The position numbers and the translations under genes were made by a program. DNA of 64,000 bases from Amaranthus tricolor (Eukaryota > Streptophyta > Magnoliopsida > Caryophyllales > Amaranthaceae): the NCBI RefSeq assembly GCF_026212465.1, contig NC_080058.1, forward strand, positions 21,761,161-21,825,160, read 5' to 3'. This document shows, one piece after another, positions 1-14,700 of this stretch. Within the stretch, counting starts at the first letter, position 1; each line of letters opens with the position of its first letter. Below the pieces are notes generated by a model. It saw only the letters and a list, made by a program, of their open reading frames with translations. It was not told the origin of the DNA and did not search any database.

Positions 1-3000
1 AAAAATTGGTTGAAACTTGGTTTGTTTGCCAGGCAACGTGGAATACAACACTATTTTGTATATGTTATTGTGTTGAAATGGTTAGAATTGTAAAAAATAG
101 TCATATGCTTGAAATTCCGTGCTAAGTTGCGTTTTTGAGGTTTTTTTAAGCGTTTTGGGCACTTTCTCGCAAAACGTGGTTAAAACTTGGTTTTTTTTGC
201 CACGAAACGTGGCACACAACACTATTTTGTATATGTTGTTGTGGTGAAATGGTTAGAATCGAAAACAATAGTCATAGGATTGAAATTAAGTGCTAATTTG
301 TGTTTTTGAGGTTTTTCAAGCGTTTTTGGCGCTTTCTCGCATAAAGTGATTCAAACTTGGTTTTTTTGCCACGAAACATCGCACACAACGCTATTTGGTA
401 TATTTTATTGTGTAGAAACGATTAGAATCAAATACAATAGTTATATGCTTAAAATTATTGGTATATCTTATTTTGTTGAAATGGGTATAATCGAAAACAA
501 TAGTCATATGCTAGAAATTGCGTGCTAAGTTCCGTTTTTGAGTTTTTTTAAGTGTTTTAGGCACCTTCTCGCATAAAGTGGTTCAAATTTGGTTTGTTTG
601 CCACGAAACCTGGCACACAACACTATTTAGTATATGATATTGTGTTAGAACGATTAGAATCAACAAAAATAGTCATATGCTTGAAATTACGTGCTAGTTG
701 CGTTTTTGAGGTTTTTAAGCGTTTTTGGCACTTTCTCCCAAAAAGTGGTTGAAAATTGGTTTGTTTCCCACGTACCTGGGCACACAACACTATTTAGTAT
801 ATGTTATTGTGTTGAAATGGTTAGAATTGTAAACAATAGTCATATGCTTGAAATTCCGTGCTAAGTTGCGTTTTTGAGGTTTTTTTAAGCGTTTTGGGCA
901 CTTTCTCGCAAAACGTGTTTAAAACTTGGTTTTTTTTGCCAAGAAACGTGGCACACAACACTATTTTGTATATGTTATTTTGGTGAAATGGTTAGAATCG
1001 AAAACAATAGTCATAGGATTGAAATTAAGTGCTAATTTGTATTTTAGAGGTTTTTCAAGCGTTTTTGGCGCTTTCTCGCATAAAGTGATTCAAACTTGGT
1101 TTTTTTGCCACGAAACATCGCACACAACGCTATTTGGTATATTTTATTGTGTAGAAACGATTAGAATCAAATACAATAGTTATATGCTTAAAATTACGTG
1201 CTGAGTTGCGTTTTTGAAGTTTTTAAAGCGTTTTTCGAACTTTCTCGCATAAAGCGGTTGAAACTTTGTTTATTTGCCACGAAACTTGGCACACAACACT
1301 ATTTGGTATATGTTATTGTGTTGAAAATGTTAGAATCGAAAATAATAGTCGTATGATTGAAATTATACGCTAAGTTGCGTTTCTTAGGTTTTTTAAATCA
1401 TTTTTGGCACTTTCTCACAAAAAGTGGTTGAAACTTTGTTTGTTTGCCACAAAACTTGGCACAAAACAATAATTGGTATATGTTATTGTGTTCAAATGGT
1501 TAGAATCGAAAACAATAGTCATATGCTAGAAATTACGTGCTAAGTTGCGTTTTTGAGGTTATTTGAAGTCTTTTTGACACTTTCTTGCAAAAAGTGGTCG
1601 TTTGTTTGCTACGAATCTTGGGACAGCATACTATTTGGTATATCTTACTGTGTTGAAATGGTTAGAATTGAAAACAATAGTCATATGATCAAATTTACAT
1701 GGTAATTTGTTTTTTTGAGGTTTTTTAAGCGTTTTTGGTACTTTTTTGCAAAAAGTGGTTGAAAGTTGGTTTGTGCGCAACGAAACTTGGCACACAACAC
1801 TATTTGGTATATCTTATTGTGTTGAAATGGGTATAATCGAAAAAAATAGTCATATGCTAGAAATTGCGTGCTAAGTTCCGTTTTTGAGTTTTTTTAAGCG
1901 TTTGAGGCACCTTCTCGCATAAAGTGGTTCAAATTTGGTTTGTTTGCCACGAAACCTGGCACACAACACTATTTGGTATACGATATTGTGTTAAAACGAT
2001 TAGAATCAAAAACAGTAGTCATATGCTTGAAATTACGTGCTAGTTGCGTTTTTGAGGTTTTTAAGCGTTTTTGGCACTTTCTCGCAAAAACTGGTTGAAA
2101 ATTAGTTTGTTTCCCACGAAACTGGGCACACAACACTATTTGGAATATGTTATTGTGTTGAAATGCTTAGAATTGAAAACAATAGTCATATGCTTTAAAT
2201 TACGTGCTATGTTGCATTTTTATATTATTTTAAGCGTTATTGGCACTTTCTCGCAAAAAGTGGTGTAAACTTGGTTTGTTTGCCACGAAAATTGGCACAC
2301 GAAGCTATTTGGTACAATTTATTGTTTTAATATGGATAGAATCGAAAAAATAATAATATGCTTGGAATTACGTACTAAGTTGCGTTTTTTAGTTTTTTTA
2401 AGAGTTTTGTGCACTTTCTCGCAAAAAGTGGTTCAAAAGTAGGTTTGTTATTCATGAAACTTCGCACGCAACACTATTTATTATATGTTATTGTGTCGAA
2501 ATGGTTAGAATCGAAAAAAATAGCCATATGCTTGAAATTACGTGGTAAGTTGCGTTTTTGTTTTGTTTTTTTAATCGTTTTTGGAACTTTCTCGCATAAA
2601 TTGGTTCAAACTAGGTTTGTTTGCAAATAAACTTGGCAGACAACACTATTTGGTATTTTTTATTGTGTTGAATTGGGTAGAATCGAAAACAATACTCATA
2701 TGTTTGAAATTACGTGCGAAGTTTTCTTTTTGAGGTTTTTTTAAGCGTTCTTGGCACTTTCTTGCAAAAAGTGGTTGAAACTTCGTTTGTTTGCAACAAA
2801 ACTTGGCACACAACACAATTTGGTATATCTTACTATGTTGAAATGTTAAAATCGAAAATAATACTCATATGCTTCAAATTACGTGCTAAATTGTGGTTTT
2901 GAGATTTTTTTTAAATATTTTTTACATTTTATCGCATAAAGTGATTCAAATTTTGTTTGTTTCCCACGAAACATGGCACACAACACTATTTGGTATATGA

Positions 3001-4817
3001 TATTGTGATAAAACAGTTAGAATAAAAACCCATAGTCATATGCTTGAAATTACGTGCTAAGTTGTATTTATGAGGTTTTTTAAGCGTTTTTGGCACTTTC
3101 TCGTAAAAAGTGGTTTAAACTAGGTTTGTTATCCACGCAACTTGGGGCGCAACACTATTTGGTATATGTTATTGTGTTTAAATGGTTCGAATCGAAAAAA
3201 ATAGTCATCTGCTTGAAATTACTTGTTAAGTTGCGTTTTTAAGGTTTTTTTAATCGTATTTGGCACGTTCTCATAAAGTGGTCAAAACTTTTTTTGTTTG
3301 CCACGACACTTGGCTCACTACACTCTTTGGTATATATTATTGGTTTCAAATGGTTATAATCAAAAACAATAGTCATATGCTTGAAATTACGTGCGAAGTT
3401 ATGTTTTTTAGGTTTTTTTAAGCGTTTTGGGCACTTTCTTGCAAAAAGTGGTTAAAACTTGGTTTGTTTGTCAGGAAACGTGGCACATTAACTGTTTAGT
3501 ATTTGTTATTGTGCTTAAATAGTTGGAATCATACACAATAGTCATATGCTTGAAATTACGTGCTAAGTTGCGTTTTTGAGGTTTTTTAAGCGTTTTTTTC
3601 AGTGTTAGCGTACTTTCTCGCAAAAAGTGGTTGAAACTTTGTTTATTTGCCACGAAACTTGGCACAAAACACTATTTGGTATAAATTATTGTTTTGAAAT
3701 AGTTAGAATTAAAAAGTATAGTCATAGGCTATAAATTAGGTGCTAAGTTGCGTTTTTTAGATTTTTTTTTCGGTGTTTTAGGCATTTTCTCGCAAAAAGT
3801 TGTTGAAACTTGGTTTGTTTGCAAGGAAACATGGAACATAACACTATTTGGTATATGTTAATGTGTTGAAATGGTTAGAATTTTAAACAATAGTCATATG
3901 CTTGAAATTACGTGCTAAGTTGCGTTTTTTAGGTTTTTTTAAACGTTTTGGGCACTTGCTCGACAAAAGCGGTTGAAACTTTCTTTGTTTGCAACGAAAC
4001 TTGGCACACAATACTAATTGGTATACGTTATTGTGTTGAAATCGTTAGAATCAAAATCAACTTTCAAATGCTTGAAATTACGTGCTAAGTTGCGTTTTAG
4101 AGGTTTTTTTAAGCATTTTCGACACATTCTTGCAAAAAGTAGTTGAAACTTGGTTTGTTTGCAACGAATCTTGGAACACTACACTATTTGCTATATTGTA
4201 TTGGGTTTAAATGGTTAGAATAAAAAACAATAGTCATTTGCTTGAAATTACGTGCTAAGTTATGTTTTGAAAATTTTTTTAAAACGTTTTTGGCACTTTC
4301 TAGCATAAAGTGGTTCAAACATGGTTTGTTTGCCATGAACCTTGGCACACAACAGTATTTTGTATAAATTATTGTTTTGAAATAGAAGGAATTAAAAACA
4401 ATAGTCATAGGCTTGAAATTACATGCTAAGTTGCGTTTTTGAGGTTTTTTTAAAGCGTTTTCGGCACATTCTTGCAAAAAGTAGTTGAAACTTGATTTGT
4501 TTGCAACGAAACTTGTCACACTACACTATTTGCTATATTGTATTGAGTTGAAATGGTTAGAATAAAAAACAATAGTCATATACTTGAAATTACGTGCTAA
4601 GTTGTGTTTTTGAAATCTTTTTTAAACGTTTTTGGCAGTTTCTAGCATAAAGTGGTTCAAAACATGGTTCGTTTGCCTCGAAACTTTGCACACAAAATTA
4701 TTAAGTATAAATTATTGTTTTGAAATAGTTAGAATTAACAACAATAGTAATAGGCTTGAAATTAGATTCTAAATTGCGTTTTTTAGATTATTTACTGCAT
4801 TTTGGGCACTTTCTCGC
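1..4817 (+). repeat. Long satellite block, copy A
   Basis: The first bases of the window reappear almost unchanged at 4818, so 1-4817 is one long repeat unit of family 1 satellite. It holds a truncated monomer junction at about 455, where AAAATTA is joined to TTGGTATATC; copy B has the same junction at about 5272. Relative to copy B it has about 1346 extra bases (about 826-2171, eight monomers). The E-type marker (T-run plus CAGTGTTAGCG) is at about 3590. Confidence 0.8.
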
Positions 4818-7800
4818 AAAAATTGGTTGAAACTTGGTTTGTTTGCCAGGCAACGTGGAATACAACACTATTTTGTATATGTTATTGTGTTGAAATGGTT
4901 AGAATTGTAAAAAATAGTCATATGCTTGAAATTCCGTGCTAAGTTGCGTTTTTGAGGTTTTTTTAAGCGTTTTGGGCACTTTCTCGCAAAACGTGGTTAA
5001 AACTTGGTTTTTTTTGCCACGAAACGTGGCACACAACACTATTTTGTATATGTTGTTGTGGTGAAATGGTTAGAATCGAAAACAATAGTCATAGGATTGA
5101 AATTAAGTGCTAATTTGTGTTTTTGAGGTTTTTCAAGCGTTTTTGGCGCTTTCCCGCATAAAGTGATTCAAACTTGGTTTTTTTGCCACGAAACATCGCA
5201 CACAACGCTATTTGGTATATTTTATTGTGTAGAAACGATTAGAATCAAATACAATAGTTATATGCTTAAAATTATTGGTATATCTTATTTTGTTGAAATG
5301 GGTATAATCGAAAACAATAGTCATATGCTAGAAATTGCGTGCTAAGTTCCGTTTTTGAGTTTTTTTAAGTGTTTTAGGCACCTTCTCGCATAAAGTGGTT
5401 CAAATTTGGTTTGTTTGCCACGAAACCTGGCACACAACACTATTTGGTATATGATATTGTGTTAGAACGATTAGAATCAACAAAAATAGTCATATGCTTG
5501 AAATTACGTGCTAGTTGCGTTTTTGAGGTTTTTAAGCGTTTTTGGCACTTTCTCCCAAAAAGTGGTTGAAAATTGGTTTGTTTCCCACGTACCTGGGCAC
5601 ACAACACTATTTAGTATATGTTATTGTGTTGAAATGGTTAGAATTGAAAACAATAGTCATATGCTTGAAATTACGTGCTATGTTGCATTTTTATGTTTTT
5701 TTAAGCGTTATTGGCACTTTCTCGCAAAAAGTGGTGTAAACTTGGTTTGTTTGCCACGAAAACTGGCACACGAAGCTATTTTGTACATTTTATTATGTTA
5801 ATATGGATAGAATCGAAAAAATAATAATATGCTTGGAATTACGTACTAAGTTGCGTTTTTTAGTTTTTTTAAGAGTTTTGTGCACTTTCTCGCAAAAAGT
5901 GGTTCAAAAGTAGGTTTGTTATTCATGAAACTTCGCACGCAACACTATTTATTATATGTTATTGTGTCGAAATGGTTAGAATCGAAAAAAAATAGTCATA
6001 TGCTTGAAATTACGTGGTAAGTTGCGTTTTTTTTGTTTTTTTAATCGTTTTTGGAACTTTCTCGCATAAATTGGTTCAAACTAGGTTTGTTTGCAAAGAA
6101 ACTTGGCACACAACACTATTTGGTTTTTTTTATTGTGTTGAATTGGGTAGAATCGAAAACAATACTCATATGTTTGAAATTACGTGCGAAGTTTTCTTTT
6201 TGAGGTTTTTTTAAGCGTTCTTGGCACTTTCTTGCAAAAAGTGGTTGAAATTTCGTTTGTTTGCAACAAAACTTGGCACACAACACAATTTGGAATATCT
6301 TACTATGTGTAAATGGTTAAAATCGAAAACAATACACATATGCTTGAAATTACGTGCTAAATTGTGGTTTTGAGATTCTTTTTAAATATTTTTTACATTT
6401 TATCGCATAAAGTGATTCAAATTTTGTTTGTTTGCCACGAAACATGGCAAACAACACTCTTTGGTATATGATATTGTGTTAAAACAGTTAGAATAAAAAA
6501 CCATAGTCATATGCTTGAAATTACGTGCTAAGTTGTGTTTTTGAGGTTTTTTAAGCGTTTTTGGCACTTTCTCGTAAAAAGTGGTTTAAACTAGGTTTGT
6601 TATCCACGCAACTTGGCGCGCAACACTATTTGGTATATGTTATTGTGTTTAAATGTTTCGAATCGAAAAAAATAGTCATCTGCTTGAAATTACGTGTTAA
6701 GTATCGTTTTTAAGGTTTTTTTAATCGTATTTGGCACGTTCTCATAAAGTGGTTAAAACTTTTTTTGTTTGCCACGACACTTGGCTCACTACACTCTTTG
6801 GTATATATTATTGGTTTCAAATGGTTATAATCAAAAACAATAGTCATACGCTTGAAATTACGTGCGAAGTTATGTTTTTTAGGTTTTTTTAAGCGTTTTG
6901 GGCACTTTCTTGCAAAAAGTGGTTAAAACTTGGTTTGTTTGTCAGGAAACGTGGCACACAAAACTGTTGAGTATTTGTTATTGTGTTGAAATAGTTGGAA
7001 TCATACACAATAGTCATATGCTTGAAATTACGTGCTAAGTTGCGTTTTTGATGTTTTTTTAAGCGTTTTTTTTCAGTGTTAGCGTACTTTCTCGCAAAAA
7101 GTGGTTGAAACTTTGTTTATTTGCCACGAAACTTGGCACAGAACACTATTTGGTATAAATTATTGTTTTGAAATAGTTAGAATTAAAAACAATAGTCATA
7201 GGCTATAAATTAGGTGCTAAGTTGCGTTTTTTAGATTTTTTTTCGGTGTTTTAGGCATTTTCTCGCAAAAAGTGGTTGAAACTTGGTTTGTTTGCCAGGA
7301 AACATGGAACACAACACAATTTGGTATATGTTAATGTGTTGAAATGGTTAGAATTGTAAAAAATAGTCATATCCTTGAAATTACGTGCTAAGTTGCATTT
7401 TTTAGGTTTTTTTAAGTGTTTTGGGCACTTGCTCGACAAAAGCGGTTGAAACTTTCTTTGTTTGCAACGAAACTTGGCACACAATACTAATTGGTATATG
7501 TTATTGTGTTGAAATCGTTAGAATCAAAATCCACTGTCAAATGCTTGAAATTACGTGCTAAGTTGCGTTTTTCAGGTTTTTTAAAGCGTTTTCGACACAT
7601 TCTTGCAAAATGTAGTTGAAACTTGGTTTGTTTGCAACGAAACTTGGAACACTACACTATTTGCTATATTGTATTGGGTTTAAATGGTTAGAATAAAAAA
7701 CAATAGTCATATGCTTGAAATTACGTGCTAAGTTATGTTTTGAAAATTTTTTTAAAACGTTTTTGGCACTTTCTAGCATAAAGTGGTTCAAACATGGTTT

Positions 7801-8288
7801 GTTTGCCATGAACCTTGGCACACAACACTATTTTTTATAAATTATTGTTATTAAATAGAAGGAATTAAAAACAATAGTCATAGGCTTGAAATTACATGCT
7901 AAGTTGTGTTTTTGAGGTTTTTTTAAAGCGTTTTCGGCACATTCTTGCAAAAAGTAGTTGAAACTTGATTTGTTTGCAACGAAACTTGTCACACTACACT
8001 ATTTGCTATATTGTATTGAGTTGAAATGGTTAGAATAAAAAACAATAGTCATATACTTGAAATTACGTGCTAAGTTGTGTTTTTGAAATCTTTTTTAAAC
8101 GTTTTTGGCACTTTCTAGCATAAAGTGGTTCAAACATGGTTTGTTTGCCTCGAAACTTTGCACACAAAATTATTAAGTATAAATTATTGTTTTGAAATAG
8201 TTAGAATTAACAACAATAGTAATAGGCTTGAAATTAGATTCTAAATTGCGTTTTTTAGATTATTTTCTTCATTTTGGGCACTTTCTCG
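4818..8288 (+). repeat. Long satellite block, copy B
   Basis: Near-identical to copy A for its first ~820 bases (offset 4817) and to the remainder of copy A from about 2172 on (offset 3471). Its length is about 3.47 kb. It carries the same truncated monomer junction as copy A at about 5272, and the E-type marker at about 7062. Confidence 0.8.
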
Positions 8289-11200
8289 CAAAAAATTGTT
8301 GAAACTTGGTTTGTTTGCCAGGGAACATGGAATACAACACTATTTTGTATATGTTATTGTGTTGAAATGGTTAGAATTGTAAACAATACTCATATGCTTG
8401 AAATTTCGTGCTAAGTTGCGTCTTTGAGGTGTTTTTAAGCGTTTTGGGCACTTTCTCGCAAAACGTGGTTAAAACTAGGTTTTTTTTGCCAAGAAACGTG
8501 GCACACAACACTATTTTGTATATGTTATTGTGGTGAAATGGTTAGAATCGAAAACAATAGTCATAGGATGGAAATTAAGTGCTAATTTGTGTTTTTGAGG
8601 TTTTTCAAGCGTTTTTGGCGCTTTCTCGCATAAAGTGATTCAAACTTGGTTTTTTTGCCACGAAACATCGCACACAACGCTATTTGGTATATTTTATTGT
8701 GTAGAAACGATTAGAATCAAATACAATAGTTATATGCTTAAAATTACATGTTCAGTTGCGTTTTTGATGTTTTTGAAGCGTTTTTGGAACTTTCTCGCAT
8801 AAAGGGGTTGAAACTTTGTTTATTTGCCACGAAACTTGGCACACAACACTATTTGGTATATCTTATTGTGTTGAAATGGGTATAATCGAAAACAATAGTC
8901 ATATGCTAGAAATTGCGTGCTAAGTTCCGTTTTTGAGTTTTTTAAGCGTTTTAGGCACCTTCTCGCATAAAGTGGTTCAAATTTGGTTTGTTTGCCACGA
9001 AACCTGGCACACAACACTATTTGGTATATGATATTGTGTTAAAACGATTAGAATCAACAACAATAATCATATGCTTGAAATTAAGTGCTAGTTGCGTTTT
9101 TGAGGTTTTTAAGCGTTTTTGGCACTTTCTCGCAAAAAGTGGTTGAAAATTGGTTTGTTTCCCACGAAGCAGGGCACACAACACTATTTGGTATATGTTA
9201 TTGTGTTGAAATGGTTAGAATTGGAAACAATAGTCATATGCTTGAAATTACGTGCTATGTTGCATTTTTATGTTTTTTTTAAACGTTATTGGCACTTTCT
9301 CGCAAAAAGTGGTGTAAACTTGGTTTGTTTGCCACGAAAATTGGCACACGAAGATATTTGGTACATTTTATTGTGTTAATATGGATAGAATCGAAAAAAT
9401 AATAATATGCTTGGAATTACGAACTAAGTTGCGTTTTTTAGTTTTTTTAAGAGTTTTGTTCACTTTCTCGCAAAAAAGTGGTTCAAAAGTAGGTTTGTTA
9501 TTCATGAAACTTCGCACGCAACACTATTTATTATATGTTATTGTGTCGAAATGGTTAGAATCGAAACAAATAGTCATATGCTTGAAATTACGTGGTAAGT
9601 TGCGTTTTTTTTTGTTTTTTAAATCGTTTTTGGAACTTTCTCGCATAAATTGGTTCAAACTAGGTTTGTTTGCAAAGAAACTTGGCACACAACACTATTT
9701 GGTATTTTTTATTGTGTTGAATTTGGTAGAATCGAAAACAATACTCATATGTTTGAAATTACGTGCGAAGTTTTCTTTTTGAGGTTTTTTTAAGCGTTCT
9801 TGGCACTTTCTTGCTAAAAGTGGTTGAAACTTCGTTTGTTTGCAACAAAACTTGGCACACAACACAATTTGGTATATCTTACTATGTTGAAATGGTTAAA
9901 ATCGAAAATAATACTCATATGCTTGAAATTACGTGCTAAATTGTGGTTTTGAGATTTTTTTTAAATATTTTTTACATTTTATCGCATAAAGTGATTCAAA
10001 TTTTGTTTGTTTGCCACGAAACATTGCACACAACACTATTTGGTATATGATATTGTGTTAAAACAGTTAGAATAAAAAACCATAGTCATATGCTTGAAAT
10101 TACGTGCTAAGTTGTGTTTTTGAGGTTTTTTAAGCGTTTTTGGCACTTTCTCGTAAAAAGTGGTTTAAACTAGGTTTGTTATCCACGCAACTTGGCACGC
10201 AACACTATTTGGTATATGTTATTGTGTTTAAATGGATCGAATCGAAAAAAATAGTCATCTGCTTGAAATTACGTGTTAAGTTGCGTTTTTAAGGTTTTTT
10301 TAATCGTATTTGGCACGTTCTCATAAAGTGGTTAAAACTTTTTTTGTTTGCCACGACACTTGGCTCACTACACTCTTTGGTATATATTATTGGTTTCAAA
10401 TGGTTATAATCAAAAACAATAGTCATATGCTTGAAATTACGTGCGAAGTTATGTTTTTTAGGTTTTTTTAAGCGTTTTGGGCACTTTCTTGCAAAAAGTG
10501 GTTAAAACTTGGTTTGTTTGTTAGGAAACGTGGCACACAAAACTGTTTAGTATTTGTTATTGTGTTGAAATAGTTGGAATCATACACAATAGTCATATGC
10601 TTGAAATTGGGTGCTAAGTTGCGTTTTTCAGGTTTTTTTGAGCGTTTTTTTTCAGTGTTAGCGTACTTTCTCGCAAAAAGTGGTTGAAACTTTGTTTATT
10701 TGCTACGAAACTTGGCACAGAACACTATTTGGTATAAATTATTGTTTTGAAATAGTTAGAATTAAAAACAATAGTCATAGGCTATATATTAGGTGCTAAG
10801 TTGCGTTTTTAGATTTTTTTTCGGTGTTTTAGGCATTTTCTCGCAAAAAGTGGTTGAAACTTGGTTTGTTTGCCAGGCAACATGGAACACAACACTATTT
10901 GGTATATGTTATTGTGTTGAATTGGTTAGACTTGTAAACAATAGTCATATGCTTGAAATTACGTGCTAAGTTTCGTTTTTTAGGTTTTTCTAAGCGTTTT
11001 GCGCACTTGCTCGACAAAAGCGGTTGAAACTTTCTTTGTTTGCAACAAAACATGGCACACAATACTGATTGGTATATGTTATAGTATTGAAATCGTCAGA
11101 ATCGAAATCAACTGTCAAATGCTTGAAATTACGTGCTAAGTTGCGTTTTTGAGGTTTTTTAAAGCGTTTTCGACACATTCTTGCAAAAAGTAGTTGAAAC

Positions 11201-13567
11201 TTGGTTTGTTTGCAACGAAACTTTGCACACTACACTATTTGCTAAATAGTATTGGGTTGAAAAGGTTAGAATAAAAAACAATAGTCATATGCTTGAAATT
11301 ACGTACTAAGTTGTGTTTTTGAAATTTTTTAAAACGTTTTTGGCACTTTCTAGCATATAGTGGTTCAAAAATGGTTTGTTTACCACGAGACTTGTCACAC
11401 AACACTATTTGGTATAAATTATTGTTTTGAAATAGTTAGAATTAAAAACAATAGTCATAGACTTGAAATTAGATGCTAAATTGCATTTTTTAGATTTTTT
11501 TCTGCATTTTGGGGACTTTCTCGTAAAAATTGGTTTCAACTTGGTTTGTTTCCCAGGAAACTTGGAACACAAAACTATTTGGTATATGTTATTGTGTTGA
11601 AATGGTTAGAATTGTAAACAATTGTCATATGCTTGAAATTACGTGCTAAGTTGCATTTTTTAGGTTATTCTAAGCGTTTTGGGCACTTTCTCGACAAAAG
11701 CGGTTGAAACTTTCCTTATTTGCAACGAAACTTGGCACACAATACTAATTGGTAAATGTTATTGTGTTGAAATCGTGAGAATCGTAATCAACAGTCAAAT
11801 TCTTGAAATTACGTGCTAAGTTGCGTTTGTGAGGTTTTTAAAAGCGTTTTCGGCACATTCTTGCAAAAAGTAGTTGAAACTTGGTTTGTTTGCAACGAAA
11901 CTTGGCACACTACACTATTTGCTATATTGTATTGTGTTGAAATGGTTAGAATCAAAAACAATAGTCATATGCTTGAAATTACGTGCTAAGTTGTGTTTTT
12001 GAAATTTTTTTTAAATGTTTTTGGCACTTTCTAGCATAAAGTGGTTCAAACATGGTTTGTTTGCCACAAAACTTGGTACACAACACTATTTTGTATAAAT
12101 TATTGTTTTGAAATAGTTAGAAGTAAAAACAATAGTCATACGCTTAAAATTAGATGCTAAGTTGCGTTTTTTAGATTTTTTTTCTGCGGTTTGGGCACTT
12201 TCTCGCAAAAATTGTTTGAAACTTGGTTTATTTGCCAGGAAACGTGGAACACAACACTATTTGGTATATGTTATTGTGTTGAAATGGTTAGAATTGTAAA
12301 CAATAGTGATATGCTTTAAATTACGTGCTAAGTTGCGTTTTTGATGTTTTTTAAGGGTTTTTTTTCAGTGTTAGCGTACTTTCTTGCAAAAAGTGGTTGA
12401 AACTTTGTTTATTTGCCACGAAACTTGGCACAGAACACTATTTAGCATAAATTATTGTTTTGAAATAGTTATAATTAAAAACAATAGTCATAAGCTATAA
12501 ATTAGGTGCTAAGTTGCGTTTTTTAGATTTTTTTCGGTGTTTTAGGCATTTTCTCGCAAAAAGTGGTTGAAACTTGGTTTGTTTGCCAGGAAACATGGAA
12601 CACAACACTATTTGGTATATGTTATTGTGTTGAAATGGTTAGAATTATAAACAATAGTCATATACTTGAAATTACGTGCTAAGTTGCGTTTTTTAGGTTT
12701 TTCTAAGCGTTTTGGGCACTTACTCGACAAAAGCGGTTGAAACTTTCTTTGTTTGCAACGAAACTTGGCACACAATACTAATTAGTATATGTTATTGTAT
12801 TGAAATTGTTAGAATCAAAATCAACTGTCAAATGCTTGAAATTACGTGCTAAGTTGCGTTTTTGAGGTTTTTTAAAGCGTTTTCGACACATTCTTGCAAA
12901 AAGTAGTTGAAACTTGGTTTGTTTGCAACGAAACTTGGAACACTACACTATTTGCTATATCGTATTAGGTTTAAATGGTTAGAATAAAAAACAATAGTCA
13001 TATGCTTGAAATCACGTGCTAAGTTATGTTTTTAAAATTTTTTTAAAACGTTTTTGGCACTTTCTAGCATAAAGTGGTTCAAACATGGTTTGTTTGCCAC
13101 GAACCTTGGCACACAACACTATTTTGTATAAATTATTGTTTTGAAATAGTTAGAATTAAAAACAATAGTCATAGGCTGGAAATTACGTGCTAAGTTTCGT
13201 TTTTGAGGTTTTTTTAAAGCGTTTTCGGCACATTCTTGCAAAAAGTAGTTGAAACTTGATTTGTTTGCAACGAAACTTGTGACACTACACTATTTGCTAT
13301 ATTGTATTGAGTTGAAATGGTTAGATCAAAAAATAATAGTCATATACTTGAAATTCCGTGCTAAGTTGTGTTTTTGAAATTTTTTTAAACGTTTTTGGCA
13401 CTTTCTAGCATAAAGTGGTTCAAAAATGGTTAGTTTGCCTCGAAACTTTGCACACAATATTATTTGGTATAAATTATTGTTTTAAAATAGTTAGAATTAT
13501 CAACAATAGTAATAGGCTTGAAATTAGATTCTAAGTTGCGTTTTTTAGATTATTTTCTGCATTTTGG
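8289..13567 (+). repeat. Long satellite block, copy C
   Basis: Begins with the same AAAATTGTTGAAAC / GCCAGG monomer that opens copies A and B, and ends where that monomer recurs at about 13568. Its first part parallels copy B, but the truncated monomer is full length here (about 8740-8860), so C keeps the ancestral state. It has two E-type monomers (about 10645 and 12360), implying an additional duplicated run of about ten monomers relative to B. Confidence 0.7.
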
Positions 13568-14700
13568 GCACTTTCTCGCAAAAATTGGTTGAAACTTGGT
13601 TTGTTTGCCAGGCAACGTGGAATACAACACTATTTGGTATAAGTTATTGTGTTGAAATGGTTAGAATTGTAAACAATAGTCATATGCGTGAAATTTCGTG
13701 CTAAGTTGCGTTCTTGAGGTTTTTTTAAGCGTTTGCAAAAAGTGGTGGAAAGTTTGATTATTTGCCATGAAACTTGGCACATAACACTATTTGGTATAAA
13801 TTATTGTTTTGAAATAGTTATAATTAAAAACATTAGTCATAATCTTGAAATTAGCTGCTAAGTTGCGTTTTTTTGATTTTTTTTTCTGCGTTTTAGGCAC
13901 TTTCTCGCAAAAAGTGGTTGAAACTTGGTTTGTTTGCAAGGAAACGTGGAACACAACACTATTTGGTATATGTTATTGTTTTGAAATGGTTAGAATTGTA
14001 AACAATAGTCATATGCTTGAAATTACATGCTAAGTTGCGTTTTTTAGATTTTTCTAAGCGTTTTGGGCACTTTCTCGACAAAAGCGGTTGTAACTTTCTT
14101 TGTTTGCAACGAAACTTGGCACACAATACTAATTGGTATTTGATATTGTGTTTAAATCGTTAGAATCAAAATCAACTGTCAAATGCTTGAAATTACGTGC
14201 TAAGTTGCGTTTTTGAGATTTTAAAGCGTTTTCGGCACATTCTTGCAAAAAAAAAGTTTAAACTTTGTTTGTTTGCAACGAAACTTGGCACACTACACTA
14301 TTTGCTATATTGTATTGGGTTTAAATGGTGGGAATAAAAAACAATAGTCATATACTTGAAATTACGAGATAAGTTGTGTTTTTGAAATTATTTTTAAACG
14401 TTTTTTGCACTATCTAGCATAAAGTGGTTCAAACATGGTTTGTTTGCCACGAAACTTTGCAAACAGCACTATTTAGTATAAATTATTGTTTTGAAATAGT
14501 TAGAATTAAAAACAATAGTCATAGGCTTGAAATTTGATGCTAAGTTGCGTTTTTTAGATTTTTTTCTGCGTTTTGGGCACTTTCTCGCTAAAATTGGTTG
14601 AAACATGGTTTGTTTTCCAGGAAACGTGGAACACAACATTATTTGGTATATGTTATTGTGTTGAAATCGTTAGAATTGTAAACAATGGTCATATGCTTGA

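Noticed and set aside
9381..9782. Open frame of 133 codons in satellite on +
   Set aside because: It spans more than two satellite monomers and repeats the same 56-residue period; the frame is open by chance where the usual TAA of GCTAAGTTGCG is out of frame or changed. No codon or domain signal.
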